Source: Hymenobacter crusticola
GTDB taxonomy: Bacteria; Bacteroidota; Bacteroidia; Cytophagales; Hymenobacteraceae
DNA: 64,000 nt
NCBI RefSeq assembly: GCF_002154225.1
Contig: NZ_MTSE01000003.1
Coordinates: 62,001 to 126,000, forward strand
Direction of reading: 5' to 3'
The position numbers were made by a program, and so were the translations under genes. Positions 45,638 to 54,454 of the stretch are shown here, one piece after another (the stretch's first letter is position 1; every line of letters begins with the position of its first letter). The notes beneath the pieces were generated by a model. That model was not told the origin of the DNA. It ran no database searches and saw only the letters and a list, made by a program, of their open reading frames with translations.

Positions 45638-46648
45638 ATGTTCCTAAAACGCTTACCCGTCCTGTTGGCTAGCTTACTGCTAGGTTTCACCCAACTTGCT
45701 TTTGCTCAGACGACTAGTGTTTACTCCGCCACCGAGCCGTTAGCCCATACCTTCTCCATCGTTGCGCGCGACCCTGCCACCGGCGACATGGCCGTGGCCG
45801 TGCAAAGTCACTGGTTCTCAGTGGGTACATCTGTGAGCTGGGGTGAGGCAGGAGTGGGCGTCGTGGCCACGCAGTCCTTTACAAATAAATCCTTTGGCCC
45901 GCGCGGGCTAGCGCTGCTGAAGAGCGGCAAAATGGCTCAGCAAGTCCTCGACGAGCTGCTCGCCAACGACGAAGGCCGCGACGTGCGCCAAGTCGCTATT
46001 CTGGATGCCCAAGGCAACGTGGCCACCCATACCGGCAAAAAGTGCGTCGACGAAGCTAGCCACGTGAAGGGCACGCAGTTTTCGGTGCAGGCCAACATGA
46101 TGCTGAATAGCACCGTGCCCGCGGCCATGGCCAAAGCTTACGAGCAGAATGCCAACTTGCCCCTAGCTGAACGGGTACTTGCCGCCCTCGACGCGGCCCA
46201 AATAGCCGGGGGCGACATTCGCGGCCGACAGTCGGCGGCGCTACTGGTCGTGCGCGGCAAAGCCACCGAAGGCCCCTGGGCCGACCGCCTCATCGACTTG
46301 CGGGTGGATGATAACGACGTGCCGCTGAAGGAGCTGCGCCGTTTGCTCAGCCTGCACCGCGCCTACGAGCACATGAACGCCGGCGACCTAGCCGTGGAGA
46401 AAAACGACGTGCCCGGCGCCATTCGCGAATATCAAGCGGCGGAGAAGATGTTCCCAAATAACCTGGAAATGAAGTACTGGCATGCCATTTCGCTGGCTAA
46501 CAAGCAGCAAGTGCCTGCCGCTATAGCCTTGCTGCGTCCTATTTTCAAGCAGGAGCCCAATTGGCGCATCCTCACCCAGCGCCTACCCAAAGTGGGCTTG
46601 CTCACCGTGAGCGACGCCGAGCTAAAACAGATTCTAACCTTGAAATAA
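45638..46648 (+). CDS. DUF1028 (Ntn-hydrolase-like) secreted protein with TPR-like tail
   Basis: 336 residues. A signal peptide ends near 'TQLAFAQT'. 'HTFSIVARDPATGDMAVAVQ', 'GEAGVGVVATQS', 'ALLDAQ'-like 'AILDAQGNVATHTGKKC' and 'SVQANMM' are DUF1028 hallmarks, a family with an Ntn-hydrolase-like fold and no firmly known substrate. Residues about 245-310 look like one or two TPR units. It is periplasmic or secreted, divergent from the transporter, and starts at ATG 45638. Confidence 0.85.
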   Translation: MFLKRLPVLLASLLLGFTQLAFAQTTSVYSATEPLAHTFSIVARDPATGDMAVAVQSHWFSVGTSVSWGEAGVGVVATQSFTNKSFGPRGLALLKSGKMAQQVLDELLANDEGRDVRQVAILDAQGNVATHTGKKCVDEASHVKGTQFSVQANMMLNSTVPAAMAKAYEQNANLPLAERVLAALDAAQIAGGDIRGRQSAALLVVRGKATEGPWADRLIDLRVDDNDVPLKELRRLLSLHRAYEHMNAGDLAVEKNDVPGAIREYQAAEKMFPNNLEMKYWHAISLANKQQVPAAIALLRPIFKQEPNWRILTQRLPKVGLLTVSDAELKQILTLK

Positions 46649-46741
46649 CCGAAATAGAGCTTCTGCTGGTCAGGCGACCCCAACTGCTCGACTGGAGCCG
46701 ATGCCTACTTTTAAAACTGCTCTAACCCCATCCCATTTGCT

Positions 46742-47278
46742 ATGCGCATTTCCTTACTGCTTTCTTGCTTCTGTCTTTGGGTACTCACGGCCTGCAACCT
46801 AGGTCGGCAGCCAGAAACTATTGCTAAGCCAGCTACCACTATTTACCTGGTGCGTCACGCCGAAAAGGACCTGACACCGGGCCTCAACGATCCGTCACTC
46901 ACGCCGGCTGGTCGGCAGCGCGCCATTGCCCTGCGCGACTCCCTCGCCCCGCGTAGTCCCGTGGCGCTCTTTACCACCGATACGCGTCGCACCCGCGAAA
47001 CCCTGGCGCCGCTGGAGGCTGCCCTCCAACTCACGCCCATGAGCTACGACGCCAAAGATCCTGCTAGGTTAGCGGATCTGATCCGGCGCGAGTATGCCAA
47101 CAAAAAAGTGGTAGTGGTAGGTCATTCCAATACTCTCTTGCCGCTCATCGAAGCATTCGGCGTAACCCGTCCCATGCGTGAAATTGCCGATGAGCGCTAT
47201 GATTACCTATTCGAGATTCACCTGCCAGCCGAAGGCACGGGAACCATCGGGGTGACGCGCTACGGAGCTAGGCGGTAG
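46742..47278 (+). CDS. Histidine-phosphatase-family (SixA-like) lipoprotein
   Basis: 178 residues. 'LWVLTACNLG' is an SPII lipobox. The catalytic motif is 'YLVRHAEKD' (RHG-type with RHA), the second histidine is in 'VVVVGHSNTLLPL', and 'TDTRRTRETLAPL' supplies the phosphate-binding arginine. This is a compact phosphoglycerate-mutase-like phosphatase, close in size to SixA, but exported and lipid-anchored. The substrate in the envelope is unknown. It lies 93 bases after the DUF1028 gene on the same strand. Confidence 0.88.
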   Translation: MRISLLLSCFCLWVLTACNLGRQPETIAKPATTIYLVRHAEKDLTPGLNDPSLTPAGRQRAIALRDSLAPRSPVALFTTDTRRTRETLAPLEAALQLTPMSYDAKDPARLADLIRREYANKKVVVVGHSNTLLPLIEAFGVTRPMREIADERYDYLFEIHLPAEGTGTIGVTRYGARR

Positions 47279-47501
47279 ATTCGTACGGTTAGCTCAGTGC
47301 TGCTAGGTTGGATTACGGGCATACTTTCCACTCGCAACGCGGGCAACTACGCCAGAAGATTTCCTAGCGTAGGTGCCAAGACGAACGATAAATCCGCTCC
47401 TTTCAGCGGGTAGACAATAAACCCGGGCAAGCAGCGGGAGATACCAAAAAAGCTTTTACCAATTTCGTACTAAAATTCTGAGTTGGTTCTACTAATACGT
47501 T

Positions 47502-48653
47502 ATGATAAAGGAAATGCCAATACCAAAAAATGAGGCTTCTGCTGCATTCGCAGACTCGAAACCGCATTATAATATACTCGATGGTTTACGCGGAATAGCG
47601 GCAGTAACAGTTGTATGTTTTCATCTATTCGAAGCCTATGCGACTAGCCATATAGATCAAAAAATTAACCACGGATATTTAGCAGTCGATTTCTTTTTTA
47701 TTCTGTCCGGTTTTGTTGTTGGCTATGCTTATGATGATCGATGGAACACCATGACAATAACAGATTTTATCAAGCGTAGATTTATTCGCTTGCATCCGAT
47801 GGTCGTTGTTGGTGCTATCATCGGCGCTATTATGTTCTACTTTCAAGGTTGCGCTACCTGGGACGTTTCAAAAGTATCTGCACCTAGGTTATTGGTCGCT
47901 ACTTTTATAAATGCTTGTTTGATTCCGGCAACCCCCGGGTTTGAAATTAGAGGAGTTGGAGAAATGTTCCCGCTGAATGGTCCGAGCTGGTCTTTATTTT
48001 TTGAGTATATCGGTACCTTTCTTTATGCATTCTTTATTCGTAAGCTTCCTACCAAAGTACTTTCTGTACTCGTTTTCTGCGCTGGTTGTGGATTGGCAGC
48101 ATTTGCCATTTGGGGCCCGTACGGCGATATATGCGTCGGATTTTCTCTCACAGAAGATAATATACTTGGTGGTTCTTTACGGCTGCTTTTTTCATTCTCA
48201 GCAGGTTTGCTCCTGGCCCGTGTATTCAAACCTACCAATGTGAAAGGTGCTTTTTGGATCGGCAGCCTAACTGTTATTATTGTATCAGCAATACCTCGAG
48301 TTGGCGGTAGTGATAACTTGTGGATGAACGGGTTATATGATACAATTTGCTTTGCTATTATCTTTCCTTTGCTTGTTTATGTAGGAGCTTCAGGAAAGAC
48401 TACGGATAAGTTAACTATTCGGCTATGCAAGGTCTTAGGTGATATTTCTTATCCGCTTTATATGGTGCATTATCCCTTTATCTATTTATATTATGCTTGG
48501 GTTAAAAATGAAAACTTGACATTCGAACAATCGCTGCCCGGTGCCATAGCACTTGTTGTGGGGTCTATACTACTAGCTTATCTGTGCTTAAAGTTGTATG
48601 ACGAACCTGTGCGCAAATTTTTGACAAAGCGCATTTTGCAAGTGCGAGGGTAG
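47502..48653 (+). CDS. Acyltransferase family 3 (OatA/NodX-like) membrane protein, AT-rich
   Basis: 383 residues with about ten membrane helices. 'HYNILDGLRGIAAVTVVCFH' is the family 3 acyltransferase signature (catalytic His), and 'FFFILSGFVVGYAYD' is the second conserved stretch. Members O-acetylate peptidoglycan, LPS or capsule sugars. The gene is markedly AT-richer than its neighbours: 48241-48300 is 42% GC against 70% at 46981-47040 by my count, and codon use is different, which suggests recent acquisition. The start is ATG 47502; an ATG at 47517 is also possible. Confidence 0.85.
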   Translation: MIKEMPIPKNEASAAFADSKPHYNILDGLRGIAAVTVVCFHLFEAYATSHIDQKINHGYLAVDFFFILSGFVVGYAYDDRWNTMTITDFIKRRFIRLHPMVVVGAIIGAIMFYFQGCATWDVSKVSAPRLLVATFINACLIPATPGFEIRGVGEMFPLNGPSWSLFFEYIGTFLYAFFIRKLPTKVLSVLVFCAGCGLAAFAIWGPYGDICVGFSLTEDNILGGSLRLLFSFSAGLLLARVFKPTNVKGAFWIGSLTVIIVSAIPRVGGSDNLWMNGLYDTICFAIIFPLLVYVGASGKTTDKLTIRLCKVLGDISYPLYMVHYPFIYLYYAWVKNENLTFEQSLPGAIALVVGSILLAYLCLKLYDEPVRKFLTKRILQVRG

Positions 48654-48931
48654 TTGATAGTTATTTAGCGATACTTACTGAATACTTGTTGCTAAATGTT
48701 ACCGAATGTGTCAGTATTATTCTTGTGCACTTTAGATAGGTGCGTAATAAGAGAAAGATATATAATTTTTCTCTTGCATTAACACAAAATCACTTTCGCT
48801 TGTCCGCTAGGAGTTGTTCGATAATATGCTCACTCGGTCAGTTTCGTCATCTGGCCGAAATGTGCATTCAAGGCCATTCAACTCAACTACCGCCTACTAT
48901 TTCCGCAAAGCCCCTCACAACCATCCTTCGA

Positions 48932-50233
48932 ATGAAAACAACCGCTACCGTCTTTCTGCTAGCACTTAGCTGCCAGCTCACGTTCGCGCAGCAAAGCACC
49001 TTACCCGTTCTGAAGGAGGCTAAGCCCGAGACGGTGGGCATGAGCACTGACCGCCTCCAGCGCCTCGACCGGGTACTGCAAGAATACACGTCGCAAAACC
49101 TAGTGCCCGGCGCCATTGCCTACATTGTGCGCGATGGCAAAGTGGTGTACAACAAGGCTTTCGGCGTGGATGATGTGGCCGCGAAAACGCCCTTGCAGCG
49201 TGATGCCATCATGCGCATAGCTTCCCAAACCAAAGCCATTACCAGCCTGGGGGTGATGATGCTCTACGAAGAAGGCCGCTTTCTGCTTGATGACCCCATT
49301 TCGAAGTACATTCCTGCTTTTGCCAATCAGAAGGTGCTGGCTACCTTCAACGAAAAAGACTCTAGCTACACCACCGTGCCGGCCAAGCGGCCGGTCACGA
49401 TTCGCCAATTGCTTACCCACACGTCGGGTATCGGCTATGCCGTTATTGGCAGCAAAGAAAGCAAGGCTATCTACGCCAAAGCACACGTTCCTAGTGGAAT
49501 AGGTACGCCGAGTGGTTCACTGGCAACGGCCATGAATGCCCTAGGGCCGCTGCCACTAGAGCACCAACCGGGCGAGCGGTTTACCTACGGCTTGAGCGTA
49601 GACGTGCTGGGCTACCTAATCGAGGTGCTTTCCGGACAGTCGCTCGACGAGTACTTTCGGCAGCGCATCTTCGAGCCACTCGGCATGAAGGACACCTACT
49701 TCTACCTCCCCGCTGCCAAGCAAGCGCGGTTGGCTACGCTCTACACCGAAGATGCCACGCGTCACACCATCAAGATGGGCATGCACGACGGCATTACGCC
49801 TGTGCCTGATTATCCGAAAACCAAGGGTACGTACTTCTCGGGCGGGGCGGGGTTGTCGTCCACCATTCAAGACTACGCCATCTTCCTGCAAATGATGCTG
49901 AACGGCGGCGAATATAATGGCCGCCGCTTGCTGAGCCCGACTACCGTGCGCTTGATGACTATCAACCAGATAGGCGAGGTAGAACAGGGCGGAGGCAACA
50001 AATTTGGCCTAGGTTTCAGCCTGACGACCACCAAAACAACGGGGCGTTTGGGCGAGTCGGAGGGGGCGTTTGGGTGGGGTGGCATCTTCGGCACCACCTA
50101 CTGGGTCGATCCGAAAGAAGGCATTGTGGCCCTGCTCTACACCCAAAAGTCCCCTAATAGCAGCAGCAGCCTTCAAGATAGGTTTCGGACACTGGTGTAC
50201 CAGGCGCTGACTTCGTCGCGGGTGGCTCGTTAG
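48932..50233 (+). CDS. Beta-lactamase-family serine hydrolase (class C-like)
   Basis: 433 residues from ATG 48932. A signal peptide ends at 'QLTFAQ'. The SxxK motif is 'ASQTKAIT', 'FTYGLSVDVLGYL' stands at the YxN position and 'HTSGIGY' is also characteristic of the family. It is close to EstB-like esterases and penicillin-binding-protein-like peptidases rather than true AmpC; resistance cannot be inferred. The upstream frame to 48740 is AT-rich and not protein-like. It sits next to an M28 peptidase on the same strand. Confidence 0.9.
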   Translation: MKTTATVFLLALSCQLTFAQQSTLPVLKEAKPETVGMSTDRLQRLDRVLQEYTSQNLVPGAIAYIVRDGKVVYNKAFGVDDVAAKTPLQRDAIMRIASQTKAITSLGVMMLYEEGRFLLDDPISKYIPAFANQKVLATFNEKDSSYTTVPAKRPVTIRQLLTHTSGIGYAVIGSKESKAIYAKAHVPSGIGTPSGSLATAMNALGPLPLEHQPGERFTYGLSVDVLGYLIEVLSGQSLDEYFRQRIFEPLGMKDTYFYLPAAKQARLATLYTEDATRHTIKMGMHDGITPVPDYPKTKGTYFSGGAGLSSTIQDYAIFLQMMLNGGEYNGRRLLSPTTVRLMTINQIGEVEQGGGNKFGLGFSLTTTKTTGRLGESEGAFGWGGIFGTTYWVDPKEGIVALLYTQKSPNSSSSLQDRFRTLVYQALTSSRVAR

Positions 50234-50336
50234 CGGGTACTAGCTGCTAGGCGTGCAACCTAGGTTCGCTTTCATTGTACTTAGCCGTGCCGCGCCGGCT
50301 TCTGCGTGGCGGTTTTCTTTCCTCAATCTTACCTGA

Positions 50337-51731
50337 ATGATGCATTTTGCTCCGCGTTGGCTTGCTCTGGCTGGGCTAGCTTTGGTTACAACTGCCACTT
50401 CCGTATCGGCCCAAACGGGTACGAAAATCGATTCTACCAACATCCGCAAGATCTACGACGAAGCGCTGCTACGCGGGCAGAGCTACGAAAACTTGCGCCA
50501 GCTCACGGGCACTATTGGCGGCCGCCTGAGTGGTTCGCCGCAGGCGGAGAAAGCCGTGCAGTGGGGCAAGGTAACCATGGAGAAGCTAGGGCTCGACCGG
50601 GTGTATTTGCAGGAAGTAATGGTGCCGCACTGGGTGCGCGGCCCCAAAGAGAAAGCGCAGATCAAGCCCGCCAAAGGCAAAGGTATAGCGTTGAATGTTT
50701 GTGCGTTAGGTGGCTCTGTCGGAACCAATGGTAAAATGCAGGCTGGGGTTGTGGAAGTGGATAGCTGGCAGGAGCTAGCGGCCATGCCCGATGATAAGGT
50801 CAAAGGCAAGTTCATCTTCTACAACCGCCCCATGAACCCCACCTTCATCGAGACGGGTCGGGCGTACGGCGACGCGGGCGACCAGCGGCGGCGCGGGGCC
50901 ATCGAAGCAGCCAAGCGAGGTGCCATCGGGGCGCTGGTTCGGTCATTGTCCTTGGCCCACGATGACTTTCCGCATACCGGCACTATGAGCTACGACGAGC
51001 AGGTAAAGAAAGTACCCGCCGCCGCGCTCAGCACCAACGATGCCGACGAACTCAGCCAACTCCTCAAAGCCGACCCCGGCCTGACGGTGGAGCTAGAAAT
51101 GGGCTGCCAGCAGTTACCAGAGGTGAAATCGTACAACGTAATCGGGGAAATCAAAGGCTCAAAGTACCCCGATGAAATCATCAGCGTTGGGGGCCACCTC
51201 GACTCGTGGGACCTAGCCCAGGGTGCCCACGACGACGGCACCGGCTGCGTGCAAAGCATGGAAGTACTACGCCTGCTGAAGGCAACGGGCCTGCGCCCCG
51301 AGCGCACGGTGCGGGCAGTACTATTCATGAACGAGGAGAATGGCACCCGCGGCGGCAACAAATACGCCGAGCTAGCCAAAGCCGCCAACGAGAAGCACCT
51401 CGCCGCCATGGAGTCGGATGGGGGCGGCTTCACGCCGCGTGGCTTCGGAATAGAAGGCTCGCCGGAAGTGGTGAAGAAGGTGCAGCAATGGAGCCCGCTG
51501 TTTGCGCCTTACAAGAGTGAGGAAATTGGCCCCGGCCACGGCGGCACGGATATTGGCCCGCTGAAAGAGCAGGTGAAAGCCCTCATCGGCTACGAGTGCG
51601 ACGACCAGCGCTACTTCGACATCCACCACACCGCCGCCGATACGTTCGATAAGGTAAACCGTCGCGAGCTGGAGCTAGGTGGCGCCAGCATGGCCGCCCT
51701 GATCTACTTGATGAGCAAATACGGTCTGTAA
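50337..51731 (+). CDS. Secreted M28-family aminopeptidase/carboxypeptidase with PA-type insert
   Basis: 464 residues. A signal peptide ends 'ATSVSAQT'. Zinc ligands are in order: 'GGHLDSWD' (His), 'AHDDGTG' (bridging Asp), 'NEENGTRGG' (catalytic and ligand Glu), 'ESDGGG' (Asp) and 'HHTAADTFD' (His), the full M28 set. Residues about 125-260 form the protease-associated region. It would trim peptides in the periplasm or outside. A downstream hairpin ends the transcript; it may be co-transcribed with the serine hydrolase gene 103 bases upstream. Confidence 0.93.
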   Translation: MMHFAPRWLALAGLALVTTATSVSAQTGTKIDSTNIRKIYDEALLRGQSYENLRQLTGTIGGRLSGSPQAEKAVQWGKVTMEKLGLDRVYLQEVMVPHWVRGPKEKAQIKPAKGKGIALNVCALGGSVGTNGKMQAGVVEVDSWQELAAMPDDKVKGKFIFYNRPMNPTFIETGRAYGDAGDQRRRGAIEAAKRGAIGALVRSLSLAHDDFPHTGTMSYDEQVKKVPAAALSTNDADELSQLLKADPGLTVELEMGCQQLPEVKSYNVIGEIKGSKYPDEIISVGGHLDSWDLAQGAHDDGTGCVQSMEVLRLLKATGLRPERTVRAVLFMNEENGTRGGNKYAELAKAANEKHLAAMESDGGGFTPRGFGIEGSPEVVKKVQQWSPLFAPYKSEEIGPGHGGTDIGPLKEQVKALIGYECDDQRYFDIHHTAADTFDKVNRRELELGGASMAALIYLMSKYGL

Positions 51732-51750
51732 GCAGCTTCCTCTGGTAAAT

Positions 51751-51801
51751 CCGCCTGTTATCCCGCCAACAACGTAGAGCGAGAGGACAGGCGGGTTTTT
51801 T
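51751..51801 (+). terminator. Probable terminator after the M28 gene
   Basis: CCGCCTGT (51751-51758) pairs with ACAGGCGG (51787-51794), followed by six T after a G. The loop is long (28 bases), so the fold is weaker than others in the window. Confidence 0.5.
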
Positions 51802-51826
51802 ATGTAGAATCGTAAAGCAATAGCCA

Positions 51827-52363
51827 GTGAACACACTCTATTTAGTTGCCTTGTTGCCCCCGGAGCCGGCGTTTTCGGAAACGTGGGCGATGAAGCAGGA
51901 GGTAAACCGGCTCACCGGTAGCCGCAACGCCGTGCGACTGCCCCCGCACATCACCCTCATTCCGCCCACACGCCAGCCCGATGCCTTTGAAGCTAGGTGC
52001 GCGGCTGTGCTGGCGGAGTTTGCCGCCACGCAACAGCCGCTCACAGTTGGCTTGCACAACTTTGCTTGGTTTGGCAACCGAACGCTGTTTGTGCACGTGA
52101 GCGAAGCAATGGCGCTGAAAGCCTTGCACGCAACACTTACCGATTGGTGCGCCACCCACTTGCCCGAAGTGCCCCGCGAAAATCGTCCGTTTACGCCGCA
52201 TCTCACCCTCGCTACCCGCGACTTGCCGCCGGCGCAAGTGCCGGAGCTACGTCAGCTTTTCGCCACGCGGTCGTACGAGGCTAGCTTCGTCGTGCAGAAC
52301 TTCACGCTCTTTCGCCACAATGGGCAGCAGTGGCAGCCCAAAGCTACCTTTGTGCTAGGATAG
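51827..52363 (+). CDS. 2'-5' RNA ligase / 2H phosphoesterase family protein
   Basis: 178 residues from GTG 51827. The two HxT motifs that define the 2H phosphoesterases are present: 'LPPHITLIPP' and 'TPHLTLATRDL'. Family members act on 2',3'-cyclic or 2'-5' linked nucleotides (ThpR/LigT type). It is cytoplasmic and full length. No ATG is available close to the start. It follows a terminator and is alone on its transcript; the real substrate is unknown. Confidence 0.88.
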   Translation: MNTLYLVALLPPEPAFSETWAMKQEVNRLTGSRNAVRLPPHITLIPPTRQPDAFEARCAAVLAEFAATQQPLTVGLHNFAWFGNRTLFVHVSEAMALKALHATLTDWCATHLPEVPRENRPFTPHLTLATRDLPPAQVPELRQLFATRSYEASFVVQNFTLFRHNGQQWQPKATFVLG

Positions 52364-52520
52364 AAGTGCACCTGCACCATGGCGTAGTATTATCTGGCTT
52401 GCTAAGTTGCCTTATCTTGGTTGCCAGAACGTCTGATAAACAACGTGTAACAATTGAGCGGGCTGTGGCGCGTTCGGCCCAAGCGTTTGGATCATTCGTC
52501 TTGTTACTTATTCATACACC

Positions 52521-53117
52521 ATGAAAATTATTCTCGTCGGTGCTACGGGCACCATTGGCAAAAAGGTAACGGCCACGCTCGAAAACGACCATGAGCTAGT
52601 AAAGGTCGGGTCGAAGAGCGGTGATGTGCAGGCCGATATCACCTCGTCAGAATCCATTGAGGCCATGTACAAGCAGATCGGCGCGTTCGATGCGCTGATC
52701 AGTACCGCGGGTGGGGCGCACTTCGGGCCGTTAGCCAATATGACGGCCGCTGATTTTCAAAAAGGACTCAACAACAAACTATTAGGGCAAATTAACCTCG
52801 TGCTCATCGGGCAGCATTACATCAGGCCCAAAGGCTCCTTCACGCTGTCGTCGGGTATCTTGTCGGATGACCCGATCCGCAACGGCGCCAACCTGACCAC
52901 CGTCAATGCCGCCGTTAATGCCTTTGTGCGAGCAGCCGCTATTGAGCTGGAAAACAATGTCCGCATCAACGCTGTGAGCCCCGGCTTGGTGGAAGACTCA
53001 GCGGCGATGCTGCCTGATTTCCCCGGTCACGCCCTAGCCAAGATGGACGTGGTGGTGAGAGCCTATCTGAAAAGCGTGCTCGGCGCCCAAACTGGACAAG
53101 TGTATCCGGCGGTGTAG
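52521..53117 (+). CDS. Atypical short-chain dehydrogenase fold protein (Lin1944-like)
   Basis: 198 residues. 'IILVGATGTIGKKV' is an SDR nucleotide-binding motif and 'LISTAGGAHFGPL' stands at the NNAG position, but the expected YxxxK is replaced ('TTVNAAVNAFVRAAAIEL'), so the catalytic Tyr/Lys pair is missing. This matches the Lin1944-like SDR subgroup, known to lack the active site. It is probably a nucleotide-binding or regulatory protein, or a reductase with another mechanism. Start is ATG 52521. Confidence 0.83.
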   Translation: MKIILVGATGTIGKKVTATLENDHELVKVGSKSGDVQADITSSESIEAMYKQIGAFDALISTAGGAHFGPLANMTAADFQKGLNNKLLGQINLVLIGQHYIRPKGSFTLSSGILSDDPIRNGANLTTVNAAVNAFVRAAAIELENNVRINAVSPGLVEDSAAMLPDFPGHALAKMDVVVRAYLKSVLGAQTGQVYPAV

Positions 53118-53157
53118 CGACAGTCGTTGCCGCTTGGCAAAATTCACCACAAACAAA

Positions 53158-53187
53158 AAAGCCCAACTACCTAGGTAGTTGGGCTTT
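53158..53187. terminator. Bidirectional terminator, perfect 30-bp palindrome
   Basis: 53158-53187 equals its own reverse complement, centred on CCTAGG, preceded by an A-run and ending in TTT. It lies between convergent genes and would form a 13-bp stem with a CTAG loop in either transcript. The A-run favours termination on the minus strand. Confidence 0.8.
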
Positions 53188-53314
53188 GCAATTCCGGCGC
53201 TCTGCTGCCAGAGCAACCGGGAGGCTTGCATGGTATGCACTTCCAAAACAGTGGCTAAGGGCAAAAGTTCCGCAGCTAGCTGGTCAAACAGCTTAGATGG
53301 CGCGGTACCTAGCG

Positions 53315-54124
53315 TTAGTTTGCCTCCAAAATCTGGAAGAGCTCATCCAGTTTGGGCGTCAAAATAATTTCCGTGCGGCGGTTTAGGGCCTTGTTCGTGG
53401 GGTTGTCGTTGGCGGCTACCGGCGAGTACTGCGAACGGCCCGAGGGCGTTACCTGGGTGGAGGGCAAGCCGGCTTGCGTCAGGATGCGCGTGATTTCGGT
53501 GGCGCGCAGCACGCTTAGGTCCCAGTTGTCTTTCATCCCCGCAATGCGGGCAATCGGCACGTTGTCGGTGTGGCCTTCCACCAGCACGTTCACATCTTGG
53601 TTACCTTTAAGAGCCTCCGCGAGCTTGCCCAGCGCATCCACACCTTTCGGGTCAACCTTCGTGGAGCCCGATTTGAACAGGAGCTGCTCGGAAAGCGAAA
53701 CGTACACCTTGCCGTTTTTCACGTTCACGGTTAGGTCGTTGGCATTGAATCCTAGTAGGGCGTCGCCTACCTTTTGGCGCAAAGCTTTCACCGCCGCGTC
53801 TTTTTGGTCGAGGATGCGCTGCATTTCGGCGATGCGGGCTTCCTTGGCTTTCAGGTCTTCTTGGGTGGCACCTAGGCTAGAATTGAGCTGGCTAACCTGC
53901 TGATTTTTACTCTGCAAACTCGCTTTCAGCGCCTCTTCGGTTTGGGCACTCTGCTGCTCCAGGGCCGTTTTCTGAGCTTGCAGCTGGTCGCGGGCGCTGG
54001 TCAGGTCCGAATACTGGGCTTGCAGCGCTTTGTACTTCTTGGAGGAAACGCAGGAAGTGCCCGTGCTTAATAGGCCAACGCCCAGCATAGCTGTCAGCAC
54101 GGTGCGGGAGAAGGGTAGGTTCAT
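53315..54124 (-). CDS. OmpA-family coiled-coil lipoprotein
   Basis: 269 residues. The SPII lipobox is 'LSTGTSC' with Cys25. Residues about 30-125 form a long coiled coil rich in Gln, Ala, Lys and Glu. Residues about 145-260 are an OmpA_C domain ('LLFKSGSTKVDPKGVDALG', 'EGHTDNVPI', 'NRRTEIIL') that binds peptidoglycan. This MotB/Pal-like plan tethers the outer membrane to the wall. It is monocistronic and convergent with the SDR-like gene. Confidence 0.92.
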   Translation of the reverse strand: MNLPFSRTVLTAMLGVGLLSTGTSCVSSKKYKALQAQYSDLTSARDQLQAQKTALEQQSAQTEEALKASLQSKNQQVSQLNSSLGATQEDLKAKEARIAEMQRILDQKDAAVKALRQKVGDALLGFNANDLTVNVKNGKVYVSLSEQLLFKSGSTKVDPKGVDALGKLAEALKGNQDVNVLVEGHTDNVPIARIAGMKDNWDLSVLRATEITRILTQAGLPSTQVTPSGRSQYSPVAANDNPTNKALNRRTEIILTPKLDELFQILEAN

Positions 54125-54283
54125 AGGAAGAACGAGTAAAGAGGTAAGACATCTTGTGCGCCCTCAAACGACGCGCCTGGTTTAAGCGTTGTCGAGCTGA
54201 GGCGGGGCAAAAGTAACAGGATTCACCTGGGCTTACCTGCCTTCCCAAGGGCTAAAAGCAAAAGAACAGCGCGTGCCCGGACA

Positions 54284-54313
54284 AGAAAAAAGCGGAAACA
54301 ACATGTTTCCGCT
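54284..54313 (-). terminator. Terminator of the BlaI-M56 unit
   Basis: AGCGGAAACA (54291-54300) pairs with 54304-54313, and the minus strand then runs into a T-rich tract (54284-54290). It lies beyond the decayed plug remnant, so it probably ended the original longer M56 gene. Confidence 0.72.
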
Positions 54314-54343
54314 CTTCTATTTGAGTTTTAATACGATGGCTTT

Positions 54344-54454
54344 TTACATGGTCGTCACGAGGATAACCCCATTCTTACCCTGCTCGCCACACTGGCCAAT
54401 GGCTTTTTGTCCTTCCACTATTATCGTTTATTGATGCTCTTCACGTCCAAGGCT
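54344..54454 (-). pseudogene. Frameshift-decayed C-terminal plug repeat of the M56 gene
   Basis: Directly after the M56 stop, a +1-shifted frame from about 54467 downward reads 'NAEALDVKSIN', and the original frame then reads 'IVEGQKAIGQCGEQGKNGV' before the stop at 54344-54346. Joined, these match the usual TonB-plug-like end of Bacteroidota M56 proteins ('.. INVxxGxxAxxxYGExGKNGVIxxTT'). Two shifts are needed: one near the CCCC/AAAA run at about 54464-54471 and one near 54408-54420. It is either a real loss of the last repeat or a sequencing error in a homopolymer. Confidence 0.65.

Noticed and set aside
45511..45690. N-terminal extension of the ABC ATPase frame
   Set aside because: It would overlap the start of the divergent DUF1028 gene and is not ATPase-like.
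47285..47360. tRNA-like start ('GTTAGCTCAGTGCTG')
   Set aside because: No T-arm consensus, anticodon stem or acceptor pairing follows, so it is a chance D-loop-like word.
48740..48931. 64-residue extension before the serine hydrolase
   Set aside because: AT-rich, not protein-like, and lies upstream of a clear signal peptide starting at ATG 48932.
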